From assembly GCF_947623445.1 (NCBI RefSeq), contig NC_135241.1:25112501-25176500 (forward strand): 64,000 bases of DNA, in the 5' to 3' direction. Made by a program: the position numbers and the translations under genes. The DNA comes from Clavelina lepadiformis (Eukaryota > Chordata > Ascidiacea > Aplousobranchia > Clavelinidae). How positions within the stretch are numbered: position 1 is the stretch's first letter; the number at the start of each line of letters is the position of its first letter. Positions 49,901-63,381 of this stretch are shown one piece after another. Under the pieces are notes generated by a model. That model saw only the letters and a list, made by a program, of their open reading frames with translations, made no database searches and was not told where the DNA came from.

Positions 49901-52900
49901 ATCTTGAACTATTGAATTTATCAATTGCCAACATTCCATCCTGATGCACTCGACAAAATGCAAGAAGCAAAAAATACGTATTCATCCAGGAACGCGAAAA
50001 TGAATTTATGTTTTAACAGTTAAGAAAATGGTAATAAAACAAAATATTGAAAATTTTCCCCCAGTAGCCCTGGTATAACTTGCAGTTACATTTCCCCGAT
50101 GTATCGTCTTTCCATATTAGCCTCACAATTTGAAAAAATGTTGGCAATCTGATTTATTTGTGAAGTCAGAATTTAGTTTTATGATTAATCAATGCTTCAC
50201 CTGGCGAGGCGGTTTAGGAGGGTTGTGTAGCGGAGCTAAGTGTGACTTTTTATAAGGGGGCGGCTTTGCATTATTTGATAAAATATAGGAAGAATTTGTC
50301 GTTTCTTTACCTTCTATTCCTAAAACATAAAACCATCAGCATCAGAAACAGTTAAACAAGATTTAGAGCAAACGTGTAATTAATACAAGGTGTATTATAA
50401 TTGGTGCTGTATCATACAAACAAAATGTGCAGGAAAATCTACATCTATGAATGTATTTCTGAAAATATTTCTCAGCTTAGATTTTGCAAAAAATACTAAT
50501 TCGTTAGTTCTGAAAATTTGCTTAACATAAAAGATACCTCGGCATATTTATTCACATGTTAACTATGCAGTGCGGTGCTCTGTTACAACAAAGTAAGAAA
50601 ACTTTAAACTCAATTTAGCAAGTTCAGTGAAAGCATGCAAGCAACTAGTTGAAAGGCTTACTCAACACCAAAAACATCTTAAACTGCAAGTATATATGGT
50701 AGAACCCTGGTTAATGACCACCCAGATAACGGCCACCTCATTATCACGACTTTACTTTGACAAGTCACAAAATATTCTGCTATTGCAATGTATACCATTC
50801 TGTTTCACCAAAACAATCAATCCAGTATCCAGACCGCAAACGTAAAAAATCGGCACGAAACAACTAACTGACCTGGAGCCGCCTAACATGACCATTATTA
50901 CATAAAATCACAAATTTTTTACGTCCCAATTGTTAAATTATAATTAATCAATTGCAGCTAACCTGTAAGCACCTGGTATCTTAGGACTGAATTTTGAGTG
51001 TGTGCAGTACAAAGAATAGTGCATGCCATGTGCATGGTGCAAATGAATCGACAACGACAGTTCGATATTTTTCAACACTTTCCTAAAAGGTTTTAAACAA
51101 GAGAAAAGATATGGAACCGTTTCTGAATAAAATAAATAAACCGTCCATCTTGTAGGTTCCGAGTACAAGAAATTTCAACACATTGTAACACACACATTGT
51201 ATGTATTAAATTTTGATACTTGGATCACAACAAGTGACCATCAAAGAGTGCCTATATTAGAAACTGATTACTTGCATATTGAATTTATTGCATGTGTTGC
51301 ACAACAATGCCTAGTATCGCATACTGAATGCATACTTTGCATGTCTCAAAAACAACAGAAACACGAAAACAAAATCTATACTTTGTTCTCTATATTGTCT
51401 TGTATACAATTGTGGTTTTTTATTTTAGTGCGAAATGCACAACTGCAACCAAATCGCTAACACAACTACTTTACTAGGATCTTCTGGGTGGTCGACTTAC
51501 CAAGGTTCTACTACAGTAAATCACAATCATATGCATAGATTATATAAGTTACCTGATTTAAGTAACGCACAGCTTTACAAAGTTCAAAGCCATTAAATTA
51601 CTGTCCACAGCGACATAATCAAAACGAGGCGTTTTAAAATGTAAGTAATACCTCGGGTATTTTTAGTGTATATTTTACTTTTATTTTATAACAAGCAACA
51701 CGGCATTGGCCTTCCTTAACGAACAACAACATAATAATCGCAAATTTTAATATTTTTTGTTACTCAGTTGCTTATCAGCTATTATTAAGAATGTAAGTTC
51801 TCATCAATTATATAACTTTAGGTTTTTGTAATCCTTATTAAGTTTAATTTATTCTAAGCAATTCTTACATTACTCAGTGAAATTACAACAAATGGTTTTA
51901 GTTAAGTTTAGTGAAATGTGCACAAGCAAGAGCATAACTGAAGAAATTTCACATGCAAATCCACTCAATATACAAAGTAGGAGAGCAAAAAAACAATGTG
52001 CACAGGCAAAATGTTTACTGTGGTTCTCACAAAACCAAGACTGGGTGGTACAATAATTTGCCTTTAATTAATCATTTTAACTTCTGTGATATTACTAATT
52101 TTAAAATGGCATTGTTCTAATACATTGCAAAATTTGGTAAGAAAAGGCATCAAAGTCTTCATCCTTAGACTCAAGAAAGTCTTTGCAAAAGTTAAACTTG
52201 ACCAAATGGCTTTGCGTAACAACGTGTTTTCACTGAAAGGAGCATAATAAAGTTACAACTCCAATTTTAGTTCTCTTCAACTCGCTACGGCTTTGAAATG
52301 AACATTCACGCCAGTTGCGTGTTTATTTTGGCTTCATTTCGTCCTGCAGTGCCAAACTATCTAATGCAACATCTAACTTAAGCTTAACTAGGTACCATAC
52401 ATGCTCTTTTATCACAAAACCACAGCGAGATATTTTGTCCCTGTTCGAGGAGTAAGATGAAATGACGTAACATTTTATTGTGTACCCGAATTGTAGATTC
52501 CAGGGTCAGAAGTTTATTATTTACTGAGCGGCGACACAGACAATTTTTGAAGAAACACAGTAAATAAATTTCTGTTTGTAAATTAGTATTCAGTTATACA
52601 TAGATGTAAAACATGCACCACAAAGTAAGCAATTCACCTCTCTGCTCAACATGCAAGTTGGTATCAGCCCGATTAACATTTGAATCAGTTTCAGTTCTGT
52701 TCACTAAAAAAGAATGTTTACAAACTATATTAGGTTGCAAAATAGCGAATGTTCATTAGAAGCAGAAATGAAAGTAAACTCATTAGGTCGGTAAAACTGG
52801 CATCAAACAACCATGAACACTCAACCAGGGCATAATGGATGCAATGTTAGCCACTGACCATCAAAGTAAAAACCTAGTTACAAATACCTAGTTTAATCTG

Positions 52901-55900
52901 CAATACTATACAGTATTATAATTATAAAAAACTCCCATCAGGAATGAAGGTTGAAGGGCTGATCAGTTTTTACAAAATTTAAAACCACACAAAGTACTTG
53001 TTCCTATGCATAGCCTATGCACTCACCGTGTCGAAACTTTTATGCAAAAGCTTAGACTATTGAGGCAGAGAATGATAAGCGTGACACAAAAAGCGAAGGC
53101 TATGCAGAAAACAGTTTTAAATTGTGGCTACTTCCAGCCGTGATAGAAAACAAAACTTAACTCATATAAGTATCGAACAACAACACTGACCACTTACGAA
53201 TGCCTTCATTACAGAGGGTCACAATAAAAACTACAAATAATGTAAGCAAGGACTTAAATAGAATAAATTAGGCGGGCGAAGTTTTCAGGGCAGATGGAAT
53301 TTCAGAACAAATAGGACAGAATGCAGTATTAGTAGAACGTAGCAACAGTAATGTCAACGACACTATTATGTCTGCTTAGTCCTGGTACTTTTGACTTTGC
53401 AGTGCAGTGTCGTAAAACTTACCGGGGTCCTATTTATTTATCTATGAAGTTACAATTTTATGATTGAGTATTATTTTACAATTAAATTAAAGAATATACA
53501 AATGAAGTCGCTGGAAGTTTGAAAGAATACAATAAGGTTTCAATGGAGACAAGCAAGACTCATGGTGGTAACCACAAATATAATGATATACAATAACATA
53601 TAACAATAAGCAGAGCAGGCATTTCGTTGCATTTCCAATAAACGGCACTGTCATAATAAATATTCCGTATTAATATCTAGAAATGAAACAAATGAAAATA
53701 ATGGTGCTTACCAACCTTTGCCTGCAAAGCAGCCAGCTCCGAGATAAAGAAGAACTTCTGTGATGAAAGCTGCCAACGTTAACGCAGCCAGAATAACTCC
53801 CATTGCGATGGCTCCTCCCACTTCCAAGTAACTTATCACTAAAAACGAACTGGTTGAGAACTAAGGTCCAAGGTTTAGATAATTGTATACGTACATATAA
53901 TATACGTAGGCAGAATAAAGATGTGATCCTTAAAGATTTGTTGCATTATAAAGTAAAAATTAGTGCTTACCCTCAGTAAAGCCATCGTTGCAAATGTAGT
54001 TGGTGTCATACAAGGCTGAGAAAGTTATCACCAACACGAACCCAGATAAGAATCCAACAGTGCTTCCGACAATAGCAACTGTTGAACTTGTTAAAGAGCC
54101 TGAAATAGCGAAATGTGACGCGTTTTTTCTTTATATTTTGTAAAACTTGGTATGATTTACTAAGTCAAGTATATAGCAACATAAACCTTATCTCATAACT
54201 ATAGTAAATACTGTACAAACAGAATGTCATGTTTCTCACTTCATACAGGTAACACCAACTATACCTGGCCAAGGAAATGATAAAAACATGAGTAACTGTT
54301 AAAAATCTTAAGTTCCATTCAAAACGACAATCCATTGGTGTTAAGCCAAGAAATATAAAATTATATATTTAAATTTTAAGAAGCATGTTAGCTGAAGCAA
54401 ATGAAGTAAAGCTGACTTCAAGCCATTAGCTAAGTTGATAAAGTTCTTTACCAAACTCAGTGGCAGAGCAGTTAGTGCGTCTGCTTTCTAATTGTGTTAG
54501 TCAAGTAAGATTCCCTTGCTCCAAAAAAAACCTCTCGACTCAACGAGGAAGCTTTGCGGAAGTTTAAATTGTACTACCCAACGATAAATATCGTTATACC
54601 ACATCAATAGCCAGCTGACAAGCCTAAATCTACTTTTGTCTTAAACACAGTTGATTTTCTAATAGGCGACAAAAACAAACTCTTTAACACCGCACGAAAA
54701 TGCTACATAATGAGGTCATCATACACAAGTATTAAGCAATCATTAGGTGTTAAATTTAGATGTAGTTGAGTTAAAAGTTATTTTGTTCGTGTTTTTTTTT
54801 ACAGGAGTCGACAGGAACAGGCTGAGTGAAACGGATATGAGTTTAAGCGTAAATTGCAATATTTTCAGGTGGCTATGAGAATAAGTCCCAATAAATTAAG
54901 CAACATAAACTTCAAGCAGTCTGATATTTACTTTGAATGCTACTAAAAGTATTTCGCATCTTCTGCTAAGGCTTGCTATCAACTTATCATTGACTTGGTT
55001 TGGTATAATTTTCTTGGAAACTGGTAATAAAATAAAAGTATATATGAGGTATATAATAATGAAAAACAACTTACCAACAACAAAAGCAACAGGAAATCCG
55101 ACCATGCAGCCAACACAGATGAGACTACAGATCACAATTGCAGCAATCTCTCCTCCGTTTAAACATGTTTCAGAAGAAGCAACTCTTGAACTTGGATCTA
55201 TGAAAGAATTTGCAGGAATCTAAGTTGTGTCACAAACGTGAAAAACCTCATTGACGTAACAACACAATATTAACAGTGCCTGTACAAGTTTGTGTTCCAA
55301 AGATATGCTGTTTAGGTCCAACTAGGTTGCATTTATCACAATAATTTTCAGTGATTGCAAAAATCTGTTGGTGCAACAAACTGGAATCAGGCACTAAGGC
55401 TTCAAGATAACTAGACCCCAAACAATTGAAGTATGTATATTAATTATGTCGCAATTTTATCTGGCATTGCTACAGCATTTTTGATTCCAAACAAAAACAA
55501 ATTCATGCAAAATATATAATTCATATAATTTGACATAGTAGGGCATTTTGCGTAATATTTGACATTCAAACCAAGAAAGCAAAGTTGCAATTTTCACTTG
55601 TTTCACCACATTTTTTTCGCTCTGTAAGTAAAAAAAATTATTCCTCTGCAGTTATAAACACAATGTACAACAAACCTCAATTTAAAACCATACTGACATG
55701 TTTAAAAATTACAAAAAAACTTATGAAATTATAGGAATCTTAAGATTGGTAGCAAATGCCAGCTATTTTGCATAATGTCTGCTATCTCTATCCAAAGCCA
55801 TAGATATAGTCAGACATGATCATTAACTTGGACGATTTCAATTGTCAATGATTTTCTACCAATTGTCAATATTTCATCTTCCAGTTGAGCTGGCATGTAA

Positions 55901-58900
55901 CTACAGCCGTAAAATATCATCTCCTGTCATTGTGTTCTTGTTTTTCACACTTAATCCAAATTATTTTCCCATATAAAGTGGGCTATGCCATCTATATTAA
56001 CAAAACTGTTTTGTGTTAGTTCACAGATGTGCCCAAATTAAACCAAATCAAAATAATTATGAAGCTGTTTTTCTTGAAATTACATAGTTTACAAAATTAA
56101 GAATAAAAAATATAAAAAACAAAAATGTATTTATTTTGTGTTGATAAATCACAAATTTTGTTTTGATAACATTTTTTGATTGCAATTTATTAAACAAACA
56201 AAGGAATTTTCCAACAGCACCTCATGACCACAACCATCAACAATGACAAGTTTTTAATGTTTGTAATCTGTTTGAAAATTAGGGAAAACAGGTTCACGCT
56301 TGTGATTAGATTTGTGTGTCAACTCAAGTCAATGGTGTCAAGTCAAATAATTGGTGAGACCTGACATTGTTAAAAACAATTGAGCTTGGGCACAAAACAA
56401 TAAGAAACTTGAGAGATTTTGATAAAAAATATCAAACCTTTCTATACGGAATAAGAACAAAAGTAGTTCACAGATCTTTCTATGCTGAATTAAATGTACA
56501 TACTGTAAACTTAGTTAACTATACTTATTAAAACAAAATATTCAGACATATTTAGGCACAATTATATAATTCTATTAGGCATCAGGTCTTGGATGGGGCC
56601 TCAACATAATACAACATTAGCCTGTAATAAACTCGTGCATCAATTTCTACAGCACACGGTGCCGTGCACTTACCAGTATCACCAAACTTTAAAAATATAG
56701 ACCCCGGGCTTTTTCCATTAACATGCCGCAAAACAGTAACAAACAAACATAAATGAACAGAAAAAGTTTTTAAATTTTTAGCTTTTTAGTTTTAAACTAG
56801 AATTACAATAAAATGAAAGTGGCATAAAACGAGAAATGGCAAATAGAAAAGAAGTTACAATAAAGTATGATGAAAACTACCAAGACACCATTTTAATAAA
56901 AGACACCGTCCAAGCAACAAAACTGATACAAAATAACCAACACATACATTGTATCTAGTACATATCATCAACAAATCTTCTGTGTAGAAACCTACACGAA
57001 ATTAACATCAATGCAACATGCCAGTAACACAGATGTGCAACCAGTGAACGTTACTAGCAATAGATGCTGAGTTTAAAAGCATTTTCCTGAGGCGTTTTTC
57101 ATTACAGTATTTATATGCGTTTTGTAGATTTTAAATTTTCCCGCATATTTTCAATCACACATTTATCGAGCGATCCTAAGATACAAGTGCGAAAGGAAAC
57201 TTTATAATTTTGTGAATCAACTGCGAAAAAGAAGCAATGCAATTTGAGCCCAATAGGAAAGAAAAACTACATGGATAAAGCAAATAGAAACATCACCTGT
57301 ATTTGAGTCATTGCCCATGGTAGTAGATGTTTCTGTTTGACTGCCTGTTGTGGAAGTACTTCCATTATTGTCTGTTGAGCTATCTGACATAAAAATCAGC
57401 CAAACACTTTTAACCTCTAGCCAAGTTATATTACTAACCCGTTTGACATGCCAATTGTTTGAACCATTTTTACTAAGTTTTTTTCATGCAAAACTAAATT
57501 GCTTCCAAATACAACCACAGACTTAAGTTGTTAAATATACATTCAGTAAATGCTTTCACAACACCAAGCATACAAAGACTCGTTGCACCACGTGCAAGTT
57601 ATTAAAGCACTAGTAATCCTCAGTGTTTTCAGCAACAAATGATAAGTAATAAATGCAATGCACTCTCACTTGCAGAGGAAACACAAGTGAAGATAATTGA
57701 AAGAATTAATAATTAATTGAAAAAAGAAATAGCCAGCAGCAAGGTAGCTGCCGAAACTAAGCAGCAAGCACATTCCTTAACCTCAACAAAGCTTCAAATT
57801 AAACTTATGAACTAAACTAAAAATTTGTATAAGATATATACCAAATTAAATCTATGGGATATACATTACACAAATTTGATACATTTGTGCTCTAAAACCA
57901 GTGCCAGAAAATCTTGTGCATTAGGTTACTTCTCTTCAAACCTTGTTTTTTGCTTCAACTAGGAAGACATTGATGACAATAAAAAGGATAATTCACAAAA
58001 TTTAGCAAGCTCAAAGATACAATGAGAAATATTTTTAAAAAAGCAGATTAATGCTTGAAATGTCAATTGGAAAGTTTAGAAACCACAGCAAAGCCCTTAC
58101 TTGAAAGGACATTTGCAGGGTCTTTGATGCATTTACATCATCAAGAAACTTAGAGCAAAGAAAACAGCAGATGACTTTCAAACACTATAAATTATTCCAC
58201 AACGTTTCCAAAAAGTGTAATTTTAAGCCATCAACATAAAGTCCACTTGTTTCAACAACTCGGTCATGGTTTAAAATAAATAAATTTCTCAGTTCTCTAA
58301 ATCTTTTTAACTAAAAACAGAAAGACTGGTTACTGTGACGTGGCTCAGGGGGTTATCTGACTCATGATGCCATTTTTGCACTTTAGGTATTAAATATTAA
58401 ATAATTAAGCATTATCTAAGTTATGACATTATGCAATAACCGTCATTGTAACATTAAATTTCCTACAATAAATGAAATATATATAGAAAATATAGAAGTG
58501 CACTGTTAAAATGACATGAAGCTTCACAAAGTCCACAAGATATATTGAATACTACAAAATTTACTTTGATTTTTAGCTTTTATAATATGAAATGAGAACA
58601 ACAATTTGAAAATGCTTTATTTGAACTGACAGTTTTTTAGGTTAAATTCTACCGACTGTCATCGAAAAACGACAAAGATATTGCAATAATTATTCTTAAT
58701 ATCAAGTATTTTCTTGTGAATGTGTATAACTTGTATGTAACTGTGTATAATTTGTAAAAAATTGCTTGGCTAAGAAATAAACATGACATCACAGTGTCAA
58801 CACGACATGACAAGACAACACGTGTAGTAGTAGCAAAAACTAATTACAGTGGGACCTCATTAATCCGGACCCCGATGAACCGGAATCCCCGCTATCCGAC

Positions 58901-61524
58901 ACAAAACTGCCGGGAACGGATCTTCCTATGCATTTTACCCCTTTAATCCGGAAACCTCGCTGTCCGACTCCGACACAAAAGTTTTGGAACAAATGTGCTA
59001 AATCAATAGCAATCAAATCCAATAAACCGGATTATTAAGAGTTAAGCGAAAATGATTCACGATTGTCCTAATACAGTATGTTAGTTTCTTGACGAAACAA
59101 TAGCCGATAATTATCTACCCATAATTGCGTTGCGTTGCATGACGTTGTAGCAGTGGTGACGGTCCTATTTGTTGTGGCAAGCCACTTTGTCAGTTACAGC
59201 TGAGTAAGCCGCACAGCTTTTTATTCATACTATGAAATACTGTACAGTATTTTAGAAACGAAAAAATAAATTGTTCATTAACACTAACAAACAACGCTTC
59301 CGCGGTCGCAAAAAAATACGTACATTACATAGGTTGAGTGCGGCAATTTATTGAAGACATACTGTTGCAACTCAATAGTGCTATCAGCTTTTGATATCGC
59401 ATTGCGCAAAAATTGGAAACAGGCCTAAGAAAGTTTTAGACTGCTGGTCCCGCCGGAATGCTTCGCCATGCAAGAGCGGTTGTCAAACCGATTTGCGGCT
59501 GAATGTTCGTCACTTCTGGCTTAGAGCATTCGTCTTAAATACGGTGGTTCTGGGGTTCGACACTGGGTCGGATCATACTAAAAATATAATTTTATTTTAG
59601 TTGCTGTCCAGCCAGAAACTCGGTACTTAGAATTGGAGTAAGGTGCATACTGCGTTTTGAACACAGTGCTGCATTTGCAAGATTGATTGATTTTTTACTT
59701 TCCGATAATCCGGATACCCCGCTAAACCGACATTTTTTGACGAAACGAAGTGGTCCGGATTAACAAGGTCTCACAGTACTTATAAGCATGCAATTTATAA
59801 ATTACATAATTAAATTTCAAGTAACGTGCAACACTATACTAGTACCAGTAGTGTGTATCTGAAAACTCGCACGTACAAATTGCAATATCATAAAACCAGT
59901 GGGACATTGGAACAGTTTGAACAAACACAAAATGTTGCTGAAATCGATTTGAATGAAAAAAATTTCAAAACTCACGAACATATCATTAAGGCAAATATAA
60001 AACAACGAGAATTGTTGTTTGTGTAATAGATTGCTTTTAAAACTTGCAAGAACACGCTTGCCTTCGTAGAATAATGTTTAATTAGAAAAATGAGGCAAAT
60101 TGCTTGTGTTTATGACATCAAATGGCATAACATTGCCGATATGCAAGAAAGATATCAAGCTTTTAAAAGTGTAATCGTTAACCTCAGTTAATGAAATTTT
60201 TTTGAATGATTAGTCGGTGAAAAAAATTAATCTCTGAAGTGTTTCAATCGAAAAACATTTCCAATCAAATTGAAACAACTGCTGCTTCAGATTGGAGTTA
60301 TCATTATTTGGTGATTGCAACAAGCTTTGTCAGGGTTGGTTACCTGGAGTTGTTGATGGTGTAGTTGTATTTGGGTTTTGTGCCGCGCTAGAAGTTGTTG
60401 GGCCCGCTGATTATAATAAAACACATAAATGATCAAAGCACATGAACGACTGTACATGACACCACTATCTGGTATTGTGACAGGAGTGGTAACAACTGCG
60501 TTTAATTAATGCAAATTAATAACTGCGATCATGCCAACCAAGATTATCTGTCTCTCTAACACACAGAATGAACTTGATTGTTTCTTGTCAAATTTAATAA
60601 TCTGAATAAGCTGCTGAAGCACGTTAAACCTTCAAATTTCAAAAGTCAATATCTATGCAATTATTGCAGCTTGTCTGAGACAAGTTGTGTTTTCGCAAAT
60701 TATTTAAAAGATACATCAGATTTAACAAATCATGACAATAATAAAAACAAATTAAGCAAAGATTGTCTATGCGGATCAACTTCCCTCCTATATCGGTAAT
60801 TACGACATGGGCTAATATGCTTCGAAGCAGGTTAAAAAGTGGATTTGAATAGAAATGGGTTATCTCTACAACACGAAATGTTGAGGACTTGGTCATTTCT
60901 AAAATACAGACAGACATCGTTAATTCGAGCCCTTACAACCGAAAACCACACTATCTGACATAAAACTGCAGGGAACCAATTTCTATCGCACAATGATTAC
61001 CAAGGCCGCAACGTTTACAACATTATATTTATATCCTAATGATCAGAAAGCACAAAACAACGGAACAAAGATTTGCAAGCGCAAGACTTCTGCACAAAGC
61101 TTTTCAATTAATTTGAATTCAGTTAAATGATTCGATGATTCAGTTGAATTTGATAATTGTAAACAACGATTAACTTTTTATCTTTGACCAAACAACTTCT
61201 GGCTGTCATTACTTTACTGAATATATTGAAGTCATAATTAAACAAAATCTAATTCTATTGACACTAAACACAATTCTCAGAAACAACTCAATTAAATTCT
61301 TGCATTTATATTTATTTAACCTTATTGCCTATCCTCAACAATAGAGTTTGTGAATATAATATCTCAACTCCTTGCACTTCATTGACTCAGCACACACCAT
61401 AACAAAAGTGCAAATAAGATGCATGCACAAGCAGGAATTATCGCTGACTGCAGCATGCGTTTCCAGTTACCTGTTGTTGATGCAGTCGATGCTTCTGCTG
61501 TTGTTGATGGGGCTGTTGTTGCAA
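46917..61524 (-). CDS. Mucin-like three-pass membrane protein with PPPY tail (5' partial)
   Basis: Exons read on the minus strand are 61471-61524, 60344-60406, 57297-57383, 55075-55197, 53971-54099, 53716-53838, 52638-52703, 50201-50319, 49723-49795, 48051-48113 and 46917-46996. Nearly all are phase 1-1 and the joined frame is open. The first three encode Ser/Thr/Pro-rich mucin-like sequence (ATTAPSTTAEASTASTT). Each of the next three encodes one hydrophobic segment (IAAIVICSLICVGC, IVGSTVGFLSGFVLVITF, AIAMGVILAALTLAAF). The tail has PPPY (WW-domain ligand), PPKPPR and RPLPVPPK (SH3 ligands) and ends YEDSKTDPV. Predicted topology is N-terminus outside, C-terminus inside, at the plasma membrane. 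No signal peptide or start was found, so the gene probably begins upstream. The 53716 donor (AAAG|GTTGGT) is weak. I do not recognise the family. Confidence 0.68.
47155..47465 (+). mobile_element. tRNA-derived SINE
   Basis: Head with A-box-like GGTAGCGGAGTGGTTTGAGC, then a body with GTGGCGCTGTTGTAATGCC and GGGCAAGACATTAACGAC, then an A-rich stretch and a tail with CCTCAGTCCGAG. Related fragments are at 33225-33405 and 42893-43060. It lies in the last intron of the mucin-like gene. The ORF at 47099-47332 is incidental to the SINE. Confidence 0.78.
48876..49234. mobile_element. hAT-type non-autonomous element (MITE)
   Basis: 359 bp. Starts CAGGGGTGGCCAACC and ends GGTTGGCCAGCCCTG, inverted with one mismatch. 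Subterminal GAGCCGCAT repeats are present. Flanked by the identical 8-bp duplication GCCTAGTA (48868-48875 and 49235-49242). No transposase. In an intron of the mucin-like gene. Confidence 0.92.
54463..54620 (+). repeat. tRNA-derived SINE-like segment
   Basis: Begins with an A-box-like phrase, AGTGGCAGAGCAGTTAGTGC. No clear B box follows, and the rest does not match the SINE at 47155. In an intron of the mucin-like gene. Confidence 0.45.
58847..59776. mobile_element. pogo/Tigger-like DNA element
   Basis: Starts CAGTGGGACCTCATTAATCC and ends, inverted, with CTGTGAGACCTTGTTAATCC, each followed by GGAC or GG. TA dinucleotides flank both ends (58845-58846 and 59777-59778), as expected for Tc1/mariner-class insertion. 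It is 930 bp with no transposase ORF. Internal copies of the terminal phrase (CCCCGCTATCCGAC, CCTCGCTGTCCGAC) are present near the left end. In an intron of the mucin-like gene. Confidence 0.82.
59505..59700 (+). repeat. tRNA-like (SINE) segment nested in the Tigger-like element
   Basis: Carries the A-box-like TGGCTTAGAGCATTCG and, about 35 bp on, the B-box-like GGGGTTCGACACT, a tRNA-head arrangement. The insertion boundaries are not clear, so nesting is inferred. Confidence 0.5.
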
Positions 61525-62294
61525 CTGCATTTGTAATTACATTGTTTCTTTAGTGTAATAGCCTACTATCAACAAAATCTGTTGTGTGCTTGCATTTACA
61601 AGTATATTTATATTTAGTGTAATACAATCAGCAAATGCCAGGTTAGGATAAGAGTGAGAACTCTGCTTAGTGCATGTCAAGTGCCTGGTCATCTGGGTTT
61701 GTCACGTCATACTTGGCTTTAATTGTTCAAATAACAGCTACTATTGATAGCGCATACAACACTGGCGAAGCTTGTCCCAATGCATCACTAGGGTTAGATC
61801 TGGGGCTGAGAATCTGGACGCATATTCAGGTAAAGTTATTTAGGTAGTCACGGTGTGAAACACAATTATAAAACATATTTAAGCATTATATTAGTATTGC
61901 AATTTATAAAACCCAAATGTTGGAACAATAAACTGTTTGCTACGGCAATTATTGCAAATGTAATGAAGACAAAGTAGTCTAATGCATTGCTGCTGTTCTC
62001 TAAGAGGTGAGATTTTGGTTTAAGCAAAATTTTGTAATCTTACTCGTGTGATCGTTTTATTTTCACCATGTTTCTATCTCTTTCATTGTGTAGAAAACAG
62101 GTCAGGCAAAATGTACCTATATTGCCTGCTGAAATTACTTCCTAGTTGTGGCCATCATCCAAAAACACGGAGCCATCTAGTACCCGGGAGCGCAATTCAT
62201 GAAATTGATATTTGAAAGCAAACTTTGATTAGACACCTAAATTGGCAAAGCAAGCGCAGTCAATGTCAGTCAGTCATGAACTTCAACGTCCGGT

Positions 62295-62760
62295 TGTCAT
62301 GAAGCGAGAGCTTTCTAAGACCACAAAGTTTTCATATTTCAGTCAGTTTTTCTTCCTATTCTCACCTATGGTCATGAATATTGGATAATGACCAAAAGAG
62401 TGCGCTCAGTGTTGCAGGCTTTAGAAATGGGATTTTTAAGAACGGTTTGTAGTTTAATGTTACTAGATCAAATGTGCAGCACCAAAATGCATAAGTCTCA
62501 AAAAGTTGAGATATTACTTCTTCAAATTGAGAGGTCCCAACTACAATGATTTGGTCATGTCGCCAGAATGCCTCAGGAAAGAATCAAGTTATTCTTGCCA
62601 AACCAACAGGTCGACCAACAACCAGGTGGTACAATTACATCACTCAACTGGCCTAGTCACGACTAGGTATCTTTTAGCTGAACTGGCAGACGCGGCAAAC
62701 AAACTGTTCAGGAAGCTCCTAAAGCTGTTGCGCTAATGACCCTTCTGAGGAGACGAAGTG
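62295..62760 (+). pseudogene. Decayed non-LTR retrotransposon reverse-transcriptase tail
   Basis: Reading across at least two frameshifts and one stop, the plus strand shows the usual C-terminal reverse-transcriptase landmarks in order. These are RELSKTTKFS, LTYGHEYWIMTKRV, LQALEMGFLRTV, a GHVARMPQERI segment (preceded by a stop where Trp is expected) and GRPTTRWYNYITQL. This order is typical of LINE elements. No endonuclease or upstream polymerase motif is seen, so it is a 5'-truncated, dead copy. Confidence 0.75.
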
Positions 62761-62769
62761 AGTGAAATA

Positions 62770-63380
62770 ATAACCCCTCTATAACAGAAACTATTTTTTT
62801 CCAATTACCGACAAAATGGCCTCAAATAACTCTACCCGAATGAAGGAATGACTATTGCACTATGCGATGAAAAAAATAAAAAATAGCAGAAAAACACAGG
62901 CAAAGGGAGAAACACGTGCTTAATGCTTGGTGGCAGGGATCAAAGTTAGTGCTTTTTCTTTTTTGTAAAACTGGCCTCCTTCGACTCCAAACAACCAACA
63001 TTGTTAGAAGCCAAAAAATATGACTTGTCCATATCTCACATCCACTTGCTCAGTAAATAACATAAACAATGGCATAAATGATAACTGTGGAATATCACCC
63101 GATATTAATCGTGGAAAACACTTAGTTTCACTACAGTTTACATTGCTATAGGTTACCTATGTGCAACAACAAATATATGGACAAAAGCAAGCAATGATGT
63201 CTATATTAATACAAATGATCATGCTATTCTGTGGAACTGTTAATTTTCAATTTGGAATTGATTGATTTGCAACAATTGTTATTTTGGTGTTTTCATCTTT
63301 AAAAAACTCATTCCGTTCAAAAGATTTGAATAAACTTGTCAGCAAGAAAATGCGTGGGATGTGGGATTCTTTACTGTAGG
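62770..63380. other. Non-coding stretch near the right end
   Basis: AT-rich, no gene or repeat recognised. It may be intron of the mucin-like gene if its 5' exons lie beyond the window. Confidence 0.35.
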
Positions 63381-63381
63381 G

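Noticed and set aside
56671..56705. Possible extra exon of the mucin-like gene ending at a GTAAGT donor
   Set aside because: In the required phase it contains a stop codon, and the chain of neighbouring exons joins in frame without it.
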